This document shows positions 47,601-56,317 of a stretch of DNA of 64,000 bases, in pieces. The DNA is taken from the NCBI GenBank assembly GCA_930367215.1, contig OV884059.1, positions 33,967,882 through 34,031,881 of the forward strand. Reading direction: 5' to 3'. The position numbers and the translations under genes are program-made. The DNA is from Pollenia angustigena. Its lineage: Eukaryota > Arthropoda > Insecta > Diptera > Polleniidae. Under the pieces are notes generated by a model. It searched no databases and had not been told where the DNA came from. It saw only the letters and a list, made by a program, of their open reading frames with translations. The number at the start of each line of letters is the position of its first letter. Position 1 is the first letter of the stretch.

Positions 47601-50374
47601 AAATAGTTTGTCCGATAGTGCACGAGTCATTTCAGTGAACGCATAGATAATCAAAAAATAATTGTTTTAAGTGAACAAGCCATCAGGTGTCAAACGGCAG
47701 TAGAAGAAGCAAACAATAAAAAAGCCAACTGTCAATGCATTTATCGTCAAATAAGTTATATTAAAGTGGTAAGTAACTTTCAATTCATTATTCCTAGAGC
47801 GTATATCAATAGTCCGTCATTTCGTGAACGTGTTTATTAAATGTAAATATTGATAAAATTCTTTTTTACGACAAGAAATAATAAATTAGCCCCAAATATT
47901 TTACTATTGATAAAGTCAGGTCGCATTTAAACTGGCCGCTGTATAAGCAAGTCGCGCATTTATTTGAAATCGTCATTTCGGGAACGTTTCCGTATATTAT
48001 GGCACGTTCCCGAAATGACTGTTGCGTTCTCGGAATGATAATTATTGTTTCCTAGGGCGACTCACTTACAATTTTTTAAGAATAAAATGACTGAACAACA
48101 GAAAGAGATTAAATGGCAACATCTCTTCGTCAGCAGAATAAACCATTGCTTAAAAAAGAAAAAAAAAAAATGGAAAATATTATTATTTTGATGATTTTTT
48201 TTGTTTTGTATTTTTTAAATATTTTTTTGCTAACTTATCGTCTAAATAAATAACTTTAATATTTAAACCGTCGCTTACAGTTCAAATCGTTCCTTACTTA
48301 TAGGGAACGAATGATCATTTCCGGGAACATTAATATTTTTTAATAAAATACTCATAAATTGAGCTTTTTTTAGAAAATACAGTTTATTTTATAACAGAAC
48401 TTTATGTCTTTTCATGTAACGTTAATTCGATCATATGAGTTTTGAATATCTTGATTTTTCTAAAATTTTATGCACGATAATAGCAACTTCTTTAATTTTT
48501 TGACTTGAAAAGGATTTTGTATGTATTGTTTTTGCTAATGTTTATATAATATAGATTCATAATAAACCCGTGTTATTAAACGATGCTTAAATTTTGTACT
48601 TTGTTTTGTTTTTGTTAATTTAATCATACTTAGAAATACGTTCCCGAAATGAATATTTTCTGAAAGATATTCACTAAAAAGCAGTTTTATAAAAAAAGTT
48701 TAGAATTGTGTGCGCTGACCTGTCAAAGTTTATTAATATATAAATTTTGCAATAGTATAAACTAAGAGCCATCATTATAGCTTAAGATTTTTTCCGCCTT
48801 AAAATCAATATTGAAATTTACAACCTTGGTGATTTTGAGCCATACATGTGTATATAATATTCATTAATCAATAATTATAATTCATAATAAAAACTTATAA
48901 AATGAAAATTGAAAATAATATACAAATATAAGAATAATATACATACTATTACTTCAGATTAAGGCTCCCCAGCCACATTTAAAATATAAATATCATAAGT
49001 ATCGTCAATCAGCAGCTAATCAAGATTATTAAGGAAGTCTAAAATTTTTACCCGGAAGACATTATTTGAATAGAAAAAAACTCGTAACGAAAATGGTAAA
49101 AAGTTCCAAAGCCTAGCAATCCGAACAATAAAAGATTTTTCGAAACAGGGTGTTGAGATTCTTGGTATACGAATTAAGGGATTCCTAGAAGAACGCATAA
49201 ACTCAAAGGAGTCACTCGGAAAATTTTTTGAAAATGAAGCAAAACCGGCAATTTAAATTTAAAGATGACGCAGATTGCCAGTATTAAAATGTTAAAAATA
49301 TTTTAACAATAATAATAGTAATGATTTGCGAAAGGAAAAAAATAAAAAGATTCGAAAGACAAATGAGCAAACACATTAGAGATCTTAAACTGTACCGTCT
49401 CAATGACAAAAATTTACCAAATTGATGTAAATTGTACCAAAATTTCGCTATTAAATAAAAAAAAAGCATGCACAGTAATTCATAACACTTTTTTATTCAA
49501 TAAAAATATAAACAAAACAAGTAAAGTCGGTCAAGACAATTCCGAGAGTGTAATCCATTTGGCACCCATGGACCAGACAGAACAAAATTATGTTTAAGAT
49601 TTTTGTGAAAATTCTTTGTGCCGAATATTATTAAGATGTATATCCATCTATGAGATTGGTTTGCTCTTAAGTGAATTTAGGAAGGGTGCTTATATGGGAC
49701 CTATTGTTAATATTGGGCCTACCAGCACAACAATTTGCATGACATAGTAGCAACCGTTAAAGTTATTTATTTATTCATCAGTTAGTTATTGTAGCCAATT
49801 GTTATTTAATTACCAACATTTATAAGGAAGTTGTAATTGTTTGGAAGCTATGGTCACATATGGACCAATTCCAATCAAATTAGGTAAAATGATATCGATT
49901 GCAACAAGTTTGGCCCAAATTTAATCTTATTACCAAGTTAAGATGGTTTATAGGCACAAACACTATTCAGAAAAGAAGTTTGTATAGGGGCCTGTGAAAT
50001 TCTGAATTGATTCTTACCATTTCACTTAGGCTTCGTCCTTATGAATTGAAACCAATGTACCAAATTTCATCAAATTACATTTAAAATTGCGACCTGCACT
50101 TTGCATACAAGGTTGCATGGAAAGAAAACCAGTCAGCCTGCCAGCCAGCGTTGCCATAAGATTTAGAAGGAAAATCTTCTTTTCGTGAAAAAAAAATCTT
50201 ATTTTGAAGAGAAAAATCTTGAAATTTTTTATAACAAGGGCAATAAAGTAAAAATTATTAATTTTTTTAAATAAACTACTTTTTACTATGGAAACTATTT
50301 AAATTGAAATACGTAATTGCGGTATTTATACAAAATTAGATCGTTGGTTTAAAATTGTGTTTTAGTTATATTTT

Positions 50375-50412
<38 letters not shown>

Positions 50413-52710
50413 CATTTCTAGACAAGATTAGAAATTGAAAAGTAAAATAAAAAGTGTTTTTAGTAAATTATATGTGAAATTTTAAAAGGCAGTTAATATA
50501 AAATTAAAATATGGATACAATTGTCTTTTCGACGACATGCGTTTAGAAAGAAGAGTTTTACGCTATAAATCTTAAGATGTGTTACAAATGAAGGATAGAG
50601 AATAAGTTCAAAAATAAAAAAAATTCAGGATAAAGCTATTATATGTTTAAAACCACAAGTAATGTCTTGATTTTTTTCATTATCAACCATTGCTTCTATT
50701 TGCAATTTACTTGAGCATTTTACTTTTTTGCTCCTATAAAAATATAAAAAAAATCAAAATATTTAAATTAAAACAATTTTTCTTACAAATTTTACAATTC
50801 CTTACATTTTTGTTCTTTCCTTTAGCTTTTCGCTATAAAATTTCCAAAATGAAGAAAAATATCTACATTGGGGAATCAATAATATGGCAATACCGTCAAG
50901 GTAGAGATGATACCGCAACAACGAAAGGATACCGCACAAACGGAATGAATAATTACAAATTTGGCTTCCGCATAAAAATTGTTTTCCGCACTTGCGGAAC
51001 GGAATCAATAATACCACCCCATATGTTATCTTAAAGGTTCTCAATTTTATATTTTATTTTTTTGATACCATTGTTATATCGAAGGCATTTTGAGAAAATT
51101 GCATTTAAAAAAAGCTCATTGAAAAATATGGATTTTCCTTAATATATTCCTAATGAATTTTTATTAAAATAATGTTGGTACACTTTAAAACAGATATTCT
51201 AAAGCACTAATGTATAAATACTTTGTTTATAAATGATCATAAACATGGAATGTAGAATTTTCAAACCAAAAGCTTCTTAACCCTAGGATTTTCTGTAACT
51301 TTTTACCACTTAGTTCCCCTCTTGGTCTAGGCAGACCACAATTAGATCAGCTAAAAAACCCAATTAAAAAGTAAATAAATATATTTTTTTTATTGAACGT
51401 ATGCTTAATATGCTCCTATTTTTTATGTTAGAAAAATATTGCAAGGAAAACTCAAATTTTCTGGCCAGACCAAGACGGTAATCCTAGGGTTAAGTTCCAT
51501 TAGTTTTACCTTTTGGTACTAAGATTTAGTAACTAAATACATGAACTTTTTTTTCTTTAATAAATTAATCTTTAAAAAATACAATTTTTCTTTTCACAAA
51601 TAATTTTTTCATCAATATTTCCAAAATGAACGCGAATCTATGATGCTTTATTAATGTTTTGTATGCCCAGAAATAATGATGCATGTTAGTAAAATAGTAC
51701 AAAAGTGTGCAAAACCAATAGACAAGCTGATATAAAACCTCATTGTTTTAAAAATTTACTGTTTAATAAACTGTTAAAAAAAAATTATGTATGTTGTACC
51801 AACTTAAAGTTTAAAATCTTAATCAGTCCAATTATGAATAAAAATTCCTCGGGAGTTTTTTCCTTTTTCTCATTTTTACAATTGAATTAATATAGGAAAA
51901 ATGGGAGAAGGGAGAAAACTCCCGGGGAATTTTTATTCATAATTGGGCTGAATATAAACAAATAAAAAATCTTAATTTGAGAAAAAAATCTTCAAATCTT
52001 ATTTTGTTCAAAAAATCTTCAAAAATAAGATAAAATCTTAATTCTGGCAACGGTGCTGCCAGCCACCCGGACTAAAGGACATCGTTAAATCCAAGGTAAA
52101 TATACCTTGGTTAAATTGACTCAGAATGTATTCTGTGTCAGAAAGTGATTGGTATACTAAAAGGTGGGTTCTATGACCAATATTTTTTAGTGTTACAAAC
52201 ATGAGTATAAACGCATAATACCCCTCTACGACTGAGTCGTTTTTTGTAATAGATTAAAGTAACACGCAACCTGTGTTTAGACTACTACAGAAAACGAAAC
52301 AAACATTTACAACGTCAACCACAATAAGTCTGATTAATTCCTCACCAATAAAGAATCGCACGACAAAAATTTGACTTTGTAAACGGGCACTTATTTATTT
52401 CGCATTGGTATTTATTTTCTTTGTTTGTATGTATACATATGCCCTTTAAGGGCACTGCTACACTTTCAATAAACATATTTTGGCCATGCAGTATTGATGG
52501 ATCCATATATATAGAATAGCCTTATTTTATGTGATTCATCAATCCGTTTAAATAGATCGCGATCCAAATATGACAATATACATATGTATGTTCATACATA
52601 CTTACTTACATATATTGAACGCGTAGCAGTGCCCTTAGAATATATTACCTGGACTTCCCAACACCACTCTCGCCAATTACCAAGAGTTTTATGGTATTAT
52701 CGCTTAGCAT
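35650..52710 (-). CDS. Rab18: Rab18-type small GTPase with a 12.1-kb first intron
   Basis: Three exons on the minus strand: 52710-52649, 40525-40093 and 35772-35650 (TAA). Phases agree, giving 205 codons. The first exon encodes MLSDNTIKLLVIGESGVGKS, the P-loop. The second continues SLLRRFVDNKFDENHDVTIG, then the Rab switch motif DTAGAERF (about 61-68), GNKID (about 119-123) and ETSAK (about 146-150). The third begins IVSSDYY right after ..DICEK, as in Rab18 proteins. Rab18 acts at ER and lipid-droplet membranes; sequence similarity of the effector and switch regions (MDFKTKVM, FYRKSLGAILVYD) points to this subfamily. Oddities: intron 1 (40526-52648) is almost wholly transposons, intron 2 (35773-40092) also carries several, and the predicted C-terminus (SSCFPGWLLSWFY) lacks the CC/CxC prenylation motif expected. 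Confidence 0.9.
35964..36098. repeat. Long inverted repeat with GGCGTATTTAAAATACGCC arms
   Basis: Arms of about 55 bp: TTGTGTTTGGCGTATTTAAA onwards at the left, mirrored exactly from ATCTATTACCAAACAGTCGT to the right. Each arm itself contains a palindrome (GCGTATTTAAAATACGC). The phrase GTAATAGATTAAAGTAACA just right of it recurs at 52243. Likely end structures of a fold-back element in Rab18 intron 2. Confidence 0.75.
36175..36257 (+). other. Short Cys-rich reading frame (possible transposon fragment)
   Basis: An ATG at 36175 opens MGYVQKCSCCALVKSNVRKC then ITCKKLG, with C-x2-C pairs spaced like a small zinc-binding motif. The frame then runs into the LINE fragment that begins near 36258, so it looks like a gene start cut by that insertion. 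Function unknown. Confidence 0.3.
36258..37255 (-). pseudogene. LINE 3' fragment with RNase H domain (LOA-like)
   Basis: The minus strand from about 37250 encodes an RNase H domain. It reads DGTKMETGTGAGVYI, then QAEILAIWKA, TIYVDSQAALRAL and CWVPGHCMVDGNEVADEL, keeping the catalytic Asp, Glu, Asp and Asp. A region rich in Arg follows ([17 protein letters not shown]). After a frameshift near 36720-36790 comes a C-x2-C...H-x4-C tail (FCRLCDD, IEHVLC). 5' truncated just before the first RNase H strand. The 3' tail to 36258 matches 15785-16000. It lies in Rab18 intron 2 in the same orientation as that gene. Confidence 0.85.
37256..38525. other. Intron sequence, no gene; repeated GGTCACGAACGTACG word
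   Basis: Part of Rab18 intron 2. The word GGTCACGAACGTACG occurs near 37802 and 37955, the first inside a palindrome CGAACGTACGTTCG. From 38380 an AAGCTTTGTTCACAATC end with TTTCCTTTCATTTTTATAAC marks a partial copy of the 38912-39398 element. The small open frames are not supported. Confidence 0.4.
38526..38911. mobile_element. MITE, TTAGTCTTTACTTTCTG ends
   Basis: The left TTAGTCTTTACTTTCTG is mirrored by CAGAAAGTAAAGACTAA at the right, with CTGTT repeats inside both ends. It lies between two copies of the AAGCT.CGTTCACAAT element, probably inserted into one of them. Confidence 0.65.
38912..39398. mobile_element. Inverted-repeat element, AGCTACGTTCACAAT ends, with internal fold-back
   Basis: AGCTACGTTCACAAT pairs with ATTGTGAACGAAGCT. 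Inside, 39192-39330 is a fold-back: AACGGTTTCTTGATGCAAAA then TGTTGCTCTATTATGAACAC is mirrored across ATTTTCACTTGG. Partial relatives lie at 38379 and 39925-40041, all in Rab18 intron 2. Confidence 0.65.
39517..39749. mobile_element. MITE, GGCC.GTTCTGAAAATCAC ends
   Basis: GGCCGTTCTGAAAATCACGT and the reverse of the right end GGCCTGTTCTGAAAATCACT form imperfect inverted repeats. Four or more ATCACACGTGTGAT-type palindromes lie inside. 233 bp, inserted in a copy of the AAGCTTCGTTCACAAT element. Confidence 0.7.
39925..40041. repeat. End of an AAGCTTCGTTCACAAT-type element
   Basis: TTTGCAAACAGTTTCTTAAT through TGCTCTATTATGAACACC and ATTGTGAACGAAGCTT repeat the arm of 39192-39398. It ends about 50 bp from the splice donor of Rab18 exon 2. 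Confidence 0.6.
41046..41218. mobile_element. MITE in Rab18 intron, GGCCCCTATTACGGTTTACA ends
   Basis: The left GGCCCCTATTACGGTTTACA then ATTCAACTCAGTTG is mirrored by the right end; inverted repeats are about 34 bp with one or two mismatches. 173 bp, no gene; target duplication unclear. Confidence 0.8.
41765..42580 (+). CDS. Penelope-like RT C-terminus plus GIY-YIG endonuclease (partial, open)
   Basis: The frame is open from about 41765 to the TAA at 42578-42580, so it extends about 29 codons upstream of the first ATG (41852), which is not a natural start. It has an RT-proximal block (NWYSKETASGRL), then a helical stretch (RNLIERVLKISDEIFHNKNI, KKLINSLIDDVFRRLN), then VPYIPGLTD, and a Cys-containing VVYEIRCKGNN. 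The nuclease core is VYIGTTKRALSTRIGEHKMD followed by TALAMHMISSHH. The YIG, the Arg in 'L..RI.EH' and the His are retained. It nicks DNA for retrotransposition in intact relatives. The frame lacks stops, unlike most relics here, so the insertion may be relatively recent, but without the RT core it cannot act alone. Confidence 0.85.
   Translation: MAYLDAKLRKNKDNIIFNWYSKETASGRLMNFNATQPRSQIINTARNLIERVLKISDEIFHNKNINIIQEILIQNSFPKKLINSLIDDVFRRLNENKKIDNTDEMENKKFYSVPYIPGLTDNRNMIITLKQNNICFAYKPNKTTNAIFTKIKAPVEKQQQNNVVYEIRCKGNNEELYDQVYIGTTKRALSTRIGEHKMDITRQKETTALAMHMISSHHAPDFQRIRILDKEENMRKRFTKESLRIQQNIKKTMNLKEDTNNICASYRVAIK
42784..42822 (+). ncRNA. Hammerhead-ribozyme-like motif of the Penelope-like element
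   Basis: Order: CCC, then CAGAAGA, a stem GTCGAC-AAAAA-ATCGAC, GAAA, CGTC and GGG. This follows the hammerhead layout (stem I, CUGANGA, stem II, GAAA, very short stem III, UH cleavage site, stem I) seen in Penelope-like elements. The core has A where the invariant U of CUGANGA should be, so this copy is probably inactive. Confidence 0.45.
43022..43210 (+). pseudogene. MADF-domain gene start, cut by INE-1-like insertion
   Basis: The ATG at 43022 opens MAWLEHAIFKEFFQEYETLP then ELWNIKSDIYHN, a stop, and FLKQKGYDKLIEKLKTNEPE then ATISVVKKK. This is a MADF domain (F...Y..LPELW..K...Y.....K..GY..L). One in-frame TGA replaces a residue, and the gene is cut after VVKKKK by the 3' end of the INE-1-like element. 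Presumed second gene of the surrounding PIF/Harbinger-like element. Confidence 0.7.
43480..46060. mobile_element. hAT-type element with AAAGCACT subterminal repeats
   Basis: Ends CAGTGATGCCAAC and TGGCAACGCTG, with the identical 8-mer TATGCTAG on both sides (43472-43479 and 46061-46068). AAAAGCACT words are repeated at least five times inside each end. 2581 bp with no recognisable transposase frame. It contains the fold-back 44167-44307 and AACCTATCTGCAGT words at 43845 and 44043. Confidence 0.9.
44167..44307. repeat. Fold-back with about 58-bp arms
   Basis: ACTGCCTGTTTTTAGAAAAC then GTAAGCAAGTGAGTGAG onwards is mirrored perfectly or nearly so by 44250-44307; the loop has AAAACAAATTTTCG. Probably a small MITE inserted in the hAT-type element, or a hairpin RNA source. 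Confidence 0.8.
46741..46830 (-). pseudogene. Probable PIF/Harbinger transposase N-terminus, truncated
   Basis: The minus strand reads KVVDMMARGLVTALVIDELL then ADDNAM, in frame up to the INE-1-like 5' end, where it is lost. Alternating small and acidic residues near an initiator are typical of Harbinger-type transposase starts, but about 28 residues are not diagnostic alone. The position next to the right terminal repeat of the 41610-46926 element supports it. Confidence 0.35.
46927..47248. repeat. Fragment of the GTCCAGACTTGCAATTTTT MITE
   Basis: 46935-46985 carries CGTCCAGACTTGCAATTTTT and the neighbouring GCTTTGAAATTGC found at the ends of 30097-31017. GTCCAGATTTTG follows in direct orientation. 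The remainder to 47248 shows nothing. Confidence 0.5.
47249..48841. mobile_element. 1.6-kb inverted-repeat element packed with a TCATTTCGGGAACG motif
   Basis: Ends GGCTCAAAATCACCAAGGT and ACCTTGGTGATTTTGAGCC (19-bp perfect), flanked by ATAC on both sides (47245-47248, 48842-48845). The 14-mer TCATTTCGGGAACG or a close variant occurs near 47430, 47628, 47817, 47973 and 48315 in + orientation and near 48005, 48025 and 48639 in reverse. No coding region recognised. Confidence 0.75.
49016..49260 (-). pseudogene. Non-LTR retrotransposon C-terminal fragment
   Basis: The minus strand reads RNPLIRIPRISTPCFEKSFI then VRIARLWNFLPFSLR and FRVKILDFLNN. The pattern 'F..SF...A.RLWN.LP..LR....F...L...' is the conserved tail downstream of the RT in Jockey-type elements. 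Only about 65 residues remain. Confidence 0.5.
49261..50137. other. Rab18 intron sequence, no gene seen
   Basis: Mostly non-coding AT-rich DNA with phrases like GTGTAATCCATTTGGCACCC and GGGACCTATTGTTAATATTG that look like an old, unbounded repeat. No paired ends found. CTGCCAGC at 50138-50145 is the target duplication of the next element. Confidence 0.35.
51281..51489. mobile_element. piggyBac-type MITE with TTAA duplication
   Basis: CCCTAGGATT and AATCCTAGGG ends are bordered by TTAA on both sides (51277-51280 and 51490-51493). Inside, CTTGGTCTAGGCAGACC and GGCCAGACCAAG give a second inverted pair. 209 bp. TTAA plus CCC-starting ends are the piggyBac hallmark. The end sequence differs from the 57-kb piggyBac, so a different transposase family presumably moved it. 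Confidence 0.85.
51824..51950. mobile_element. MITE with about 38-bp inverted repeats
   Basis: CAGTCCAATTATGAATAAAA then ATTCCTCGGGAG is mirrored by the right end (CTCCCGGGGAATTTTTATTC then ATAATTGGGCTG). 127 bp with AAT on both flanks. Confidence 0.8.
52056..52640. other. Rab18 intron remainder with repeat phrases
   Basis: CCAAGGTAAATATACCTTGG at 52091-52110 is a near-palindrome made of two facing CAAGGTATA-type ends, like a fused or excised copy of the 26850 element. 52243-52262 has GTAATAGATTAAAGTAACA, shared with 36150. No gene. Confidence 0.4.
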
Positions 52711-52836
52711 TATTTCTTTCCGTAATTTATCAAGTGCTTAACATTTATTTATTAAATCTTTTGTTAACAATTTACATATGTGTAAAAAATTATAAATTTT
52801 GGCAGAGTAGAAAATATTTTAGGGATGGGGATTAAA

Positions 52837-52844
52837 TATCGATA
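52837..52844. promoter_or_regulatory. Candidate DRE (TATCGATA) upstream of Rab18
   Basis: A perfect TATCGATA lies 127-134 bp upstream of the Rab18 start codon. In flies DREF binds this 8-mer in promoters of housekeeping genes. The surroundings (GGGATGGGG, further ATCG words to 52925) also resemble a decayed transposon end, so the role is uncertain. Confidence 0.3.
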
Positions 52845-52939
52845 TTGAAAAACATCGCTATATATCGCCGATAGATAAAATACTGGTATGTCGATATTTA
52901 TTAACAACTATCGAATTCGATATTTTTAAGAAATCTTTA

Positions 52940-53325
52940 CAAGGTTAGGTTCCATTGGCAGCCGTGCTCAAGCACAGCTCACGTTGGTCCATTAATTAGT
53001 TCCCGTTGTATTACCATGTTACACCTTCTCCCAAGGTTCCTATGTTGCCTGGCTGCTAATATTCCCACGCAGCCTTCCGGTCGCTTCAATAAAGGAGTGG
53101 ATCCTCTTTAAATAAATATCAGAGAGACAAGTTTTGTTCCCAAGGGCTCTTCGACCAAACATTTCAAGTCTTAAATCTCCGAATGCCGGACAATCACAGA
53201 GATGTTCCGTTGACTCTTGCTCCTACTCGTCGCCGCAACTTCTACATAAGTCATTATAAGGGAGCCGTGCCTCCCAATGAGCCAGTGGCCAGTTATAACC
53301 GCAATTAAGTTACGTATCCTTTTTA
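52940..53325 (-). pseudogene. Non-LTR retrotransposon C-terminal Cys-His fragment
   Basis: The minus strand reads a tail with HWEARLPYNDLCRSCGDE, a stop, EQESTEHLCDCPAFGDLRLE then FIEATGRL. The C-x2-C...H-x4-C...L..R.. pattern is the zinc-knuckle-like tail after RNase H in LINEs such as LOA/I-type elements. 5' truncated and interrupted by stops. Lies upstream of the Rab18 start. Confidence 0.6.
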
Positions 53326-53352
53326 AATCTTTACAAGAATTAACATTTTAGC

Positions 53353-53641
53353 CAAGGCGAATTCAGCTACAGGTAGTGTCGAAACTACAACAATCCAACA
53401 CCAACAGGAACAACATAGGGTTTTTTGCATTGTATTGTTAGTGTCTACAGCTCGATATTAAACTTCATATTAAAAAAACGCTGACAAAAATTTTCGAGTA
53501 TTTTTTATATAGACTTTGACGTTTGGTAAGACAAAAAATTGTCAGGTGAAGACGCTATGTAAACCATTCTTAGCAAAACATTATCAAATCAAAACAAATA
53601 AGTTCGAACTGTGAAACACCACCTGTAGTTGAATTCGCCTT
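53353..53641. mobile_element. CAAGGCGAATT-family MITE
   Basis: CAAGGCGAATTCAGCTACAG at the left pairs with CTGTAGTTGAATTCGCCTT at the right. Flanking 8-mers ATTTTAGC and ATTTAAGT agree at six positions, consistent with a decayed 8-bp duplication like the perfect one at 26850-27308. 289 bp. Confidence 0.8.
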
Positions 53642-54734
53642 AATTTAAGTTGATTTTTAACTGCCTACAATACTATTGTCTATTGTTTTTTTTTTAATTT
53701 CATATTATGTATGTTTTTTAACTAATATTAAAAAAATTAAAATATAATCTACGATCTATTCTTATACCTAACAAACACATACAACATTTTATAAAAATCA
53801 GTCAAGCCGATTCGGAGGAGTTCATTTTGTGCATTTTGTTGATATTTGTATGGGAATATGTAGGAAAATCTAAATGCAATATCTGCGGAACCCCTAAGCC
53901 GATTTCGTGCAAACTTAACTTAAACCATCTACAGACTATCCCCAACGTACCCTGAAACTGTGGTTGAAATCGGTCGAACCGTTTCCGCAGTTAGTGGTGA
54001 AATCAAAGTGTACACTTCTTTTTATATATACATATATAGAAGAATAGATAGATTGTATGTTTTTTAAGCCCTTCAATAAGTTTTCTTTCATGACAAATAT
54101 TTTTTGTTGCTATAAAGGTTTTTACTATTTGAACAAACACTTGAAGAATGTTTGTAGAAATATTAAAAATGTTTCATATTTGGCATACATGTTGGATATT
54201 TGTCAAACTCTTTGTGGTGTATAGTGATAAATGACATAATTTCAACGAAAACTTTACCAAGTGAAGACGTTCATGAAGGAGCATTAAAAACATTTTCAGT
54301 CGTATTGTGGCATTGCTTGCAACAAAACATCGTTGATCAAACCACTATTTACTTCAAATTCTTTTCATCTATTTGATTTCTTCTCCGTCGTCTGCATTCA
54401 TTTTTACTAGCATATTGCTAGTAAAAAAACAGGTTTGTTAACATAAAAAACGAGTTTGTATACAAACTTTGACAAGTCGACCACTGAAAAAAAACAACAT
54501 ATGTTGACTTGACCCCACCTTCTAGTCAATTCGCCTTGCTACTTGTTTTCCCATACATTTTCATGTTCGAAAAACTCAAACAAAAACTAGTTTTGCTTCA
54601 AAACATGTCGAAAATCATGAATAAAACCCTGGGTTATCCATTATTGGTGACTGACAATTTCGAAAAAACTGACATATTTACCGAAATATCAAGAATTATT
54701 AAATTTTTATGCAACACTCCAGTGCAACACTCCA
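53642..54734. other. Repeat debris, no gene
   Basis: 53790-54030 contains the phrase GAAATCGGTCGAACCGTTTC and neighbours that look like a common old fly repeat. At 54524-54537 an AATTCGCCTTG end marks the right terminus of one more CAAGGCGAATT MITE whose left end was not identified. No coding region. Confidence 0.4.
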
Positions 54735-55440
54735 GTGCCCATGTTCTGTAACTCTCACGTCGAGAAAGTTTTCGATTGAAATGTGTGAAATGAAACAAAA
54801 ATGCCATAAATTGAAACAAACAGCTGTTTTTCTCACTTAAATGTGTCTGTAACTTTTTTGGCGAGCACAGGCTGTCACGTAAGGAAATTACTCGCCAATT
54901 TACAGAAAAAGTGTGTCTGTAACATTTTGGTGAGAAAAGTTCCCGCTTTGAACTGTCAAATAAACTCACGAATAAAAATGGGGCAAGAAAAAATTTTAAC
55001 ACTAAAAAACAATTAAAAATGCAAAACGCAAAGAATAATAATAATATTATTTTGTTCTTGGCACATTTTTCATTGTTTTATTATTTTGCTTTTAACATTT
55101 TAATAAAATATACGAATGTCTTCAAAGATCATTTGCAAACAACAAACATTAAAGTCGCTCTTTACACAATTTGGTATAGCCGACAGTTGTATTTTCGCCG
55201 CCGTCGTTGAAAAATGATCAATTTTTGGTAAATTTTTGTCGCCGTCAACGATATGTGCTACTGGCGTTCTGAACGTCTGCAATGTCACGTCGGCTTCGAG
55301 TGCAATATTATGAAATTTATAACGTAACGACGTAATCTCTTTTGATAGTTTTCGACATGAGTTACAGACACACATTTCTCTCACTTTTCGAGAAACGATG
55401 GAATATTTTGTTTCTCACTAAAGTTACAGAACATGGGTAC
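54735..55440 (-). mobile_element. 'CCATGTTCTGTAAC' MITE, complete reverse copy
   Basis: GTGCCCATGTTCTGTAACTC at the left and TTACAGAACATGGGTAC at the right form the inverted ends. The interior matches 61345-61872 and 30308-30970 in reverse. A short tandem of AGTGCAACACTCC precedes it. Open frames in it are repeat sequence. Confidence 0.8.
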
Positions 55441-56317
55441 AGCTGATTTATTTGTTTGCAGCATAAAAATAATAAAATAATATTATAAATAGGTAGTAAA
55501 TTATGTGCTTTTACATACGTACATATGTTTATAAATGTGTATTAAAAAACAAACAAGGAAATTTCATTTTAAAAAAAAATATTTTTTTTTCAACACATAT
55601 TTTTTTGGCTGTCATGTTTGTTTACAACATGTCAAATTGATTTCAAAAATTCGAAAACCGAAACCAGTTTTACATAATGGAAACACTTTGACAAGTTTTT
55701 CTCATAGTGGAAACATAGTATTGAGTTATAAATATGTATGTACATATTTTGTTGGTTCCTTAATTTTTTTGAAAAGTTTTGCTTTTACTGAAATTAGCTT
55801 TTTATTTCAAAAATTTGTTTAATTTTTGTGTTTTTATTTATTTGAATAAGCCCGACTATTTTTTAAATGTTTAATCGAAAACCGGTTTCTTCTAATAGGA
55901 ACTATTCATAACCGGTTTTTGAAAAAAATCGACATCCCTAGATAACTCTAAAAATCCACATTTCAAAAAAGGCCAGACACATGTCGGGTTTTTTTTTTTT
56001 AATAAATTAAATTTAGTACTAAATTAAAAAAAGTACGTTAAGTTATAAAAAGTTCGAGTTAGAGAACGAAAAAGTACAAAAAAAATCCTCTTCAAAAATT
56101 CCTTTTCAATGACCTGTGCCTTAAAAATTTTTTTCGTCCATGCAATCTTGGAGCACTCAGTGTAAATTTTAGTAGTTTTTAAATTTGGTATATAATATTT
56201 AGCTAAATACGTTTGATATATCAAAATATTGAAATGTTTGATTAATAAATATCGATACTCTAAAAAAAATATCGGTATAGTTTCTCAATTTGCTCATCCC
56301 TAGTATATTTAACCATA
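55441..56317. other. No gene; possible transposon-end fragments
   Basis: CGAAAACCGGTTTCT and AACCGGTTTTTGAAAAAAAT at 55876-55930 face each other and end in CATCCCTAG, like termini of a decayed hAT-type element. ATCGATAC words occur near 56250. Nothing coding. Confidence 0.35.

Larger units (their letters stand above)
50146..52055. mobile_element. hAT-type element with AAAATCTT subterminal repeats
   Basis: Ends CAGCGTTGCC and GGCAACGGTG (one mismatch), flanked by the identical 8-mer CTGCCAGC (50138-50145, 52056-52063). AAAATCTT words recur several times just inside each end (50163-50225 and 51985-52045). 1910 bp; an A-run of about 30 at 50380-50410. The 114-codon + frame at 50690 is hydrophobic and AT-driven and is not supported as a gene. 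Holds the MITEs 51281-51489 and 51824-51950. Confidence 0.85.

Noticed and set aside
50690..51034. 114-codon membrane-like protein
   Set aside because: Hydrophobic residues come from T/A-rich codons in a non-autonomous hAT-type element; no homology recognised and the 3' half is made of short repeats.
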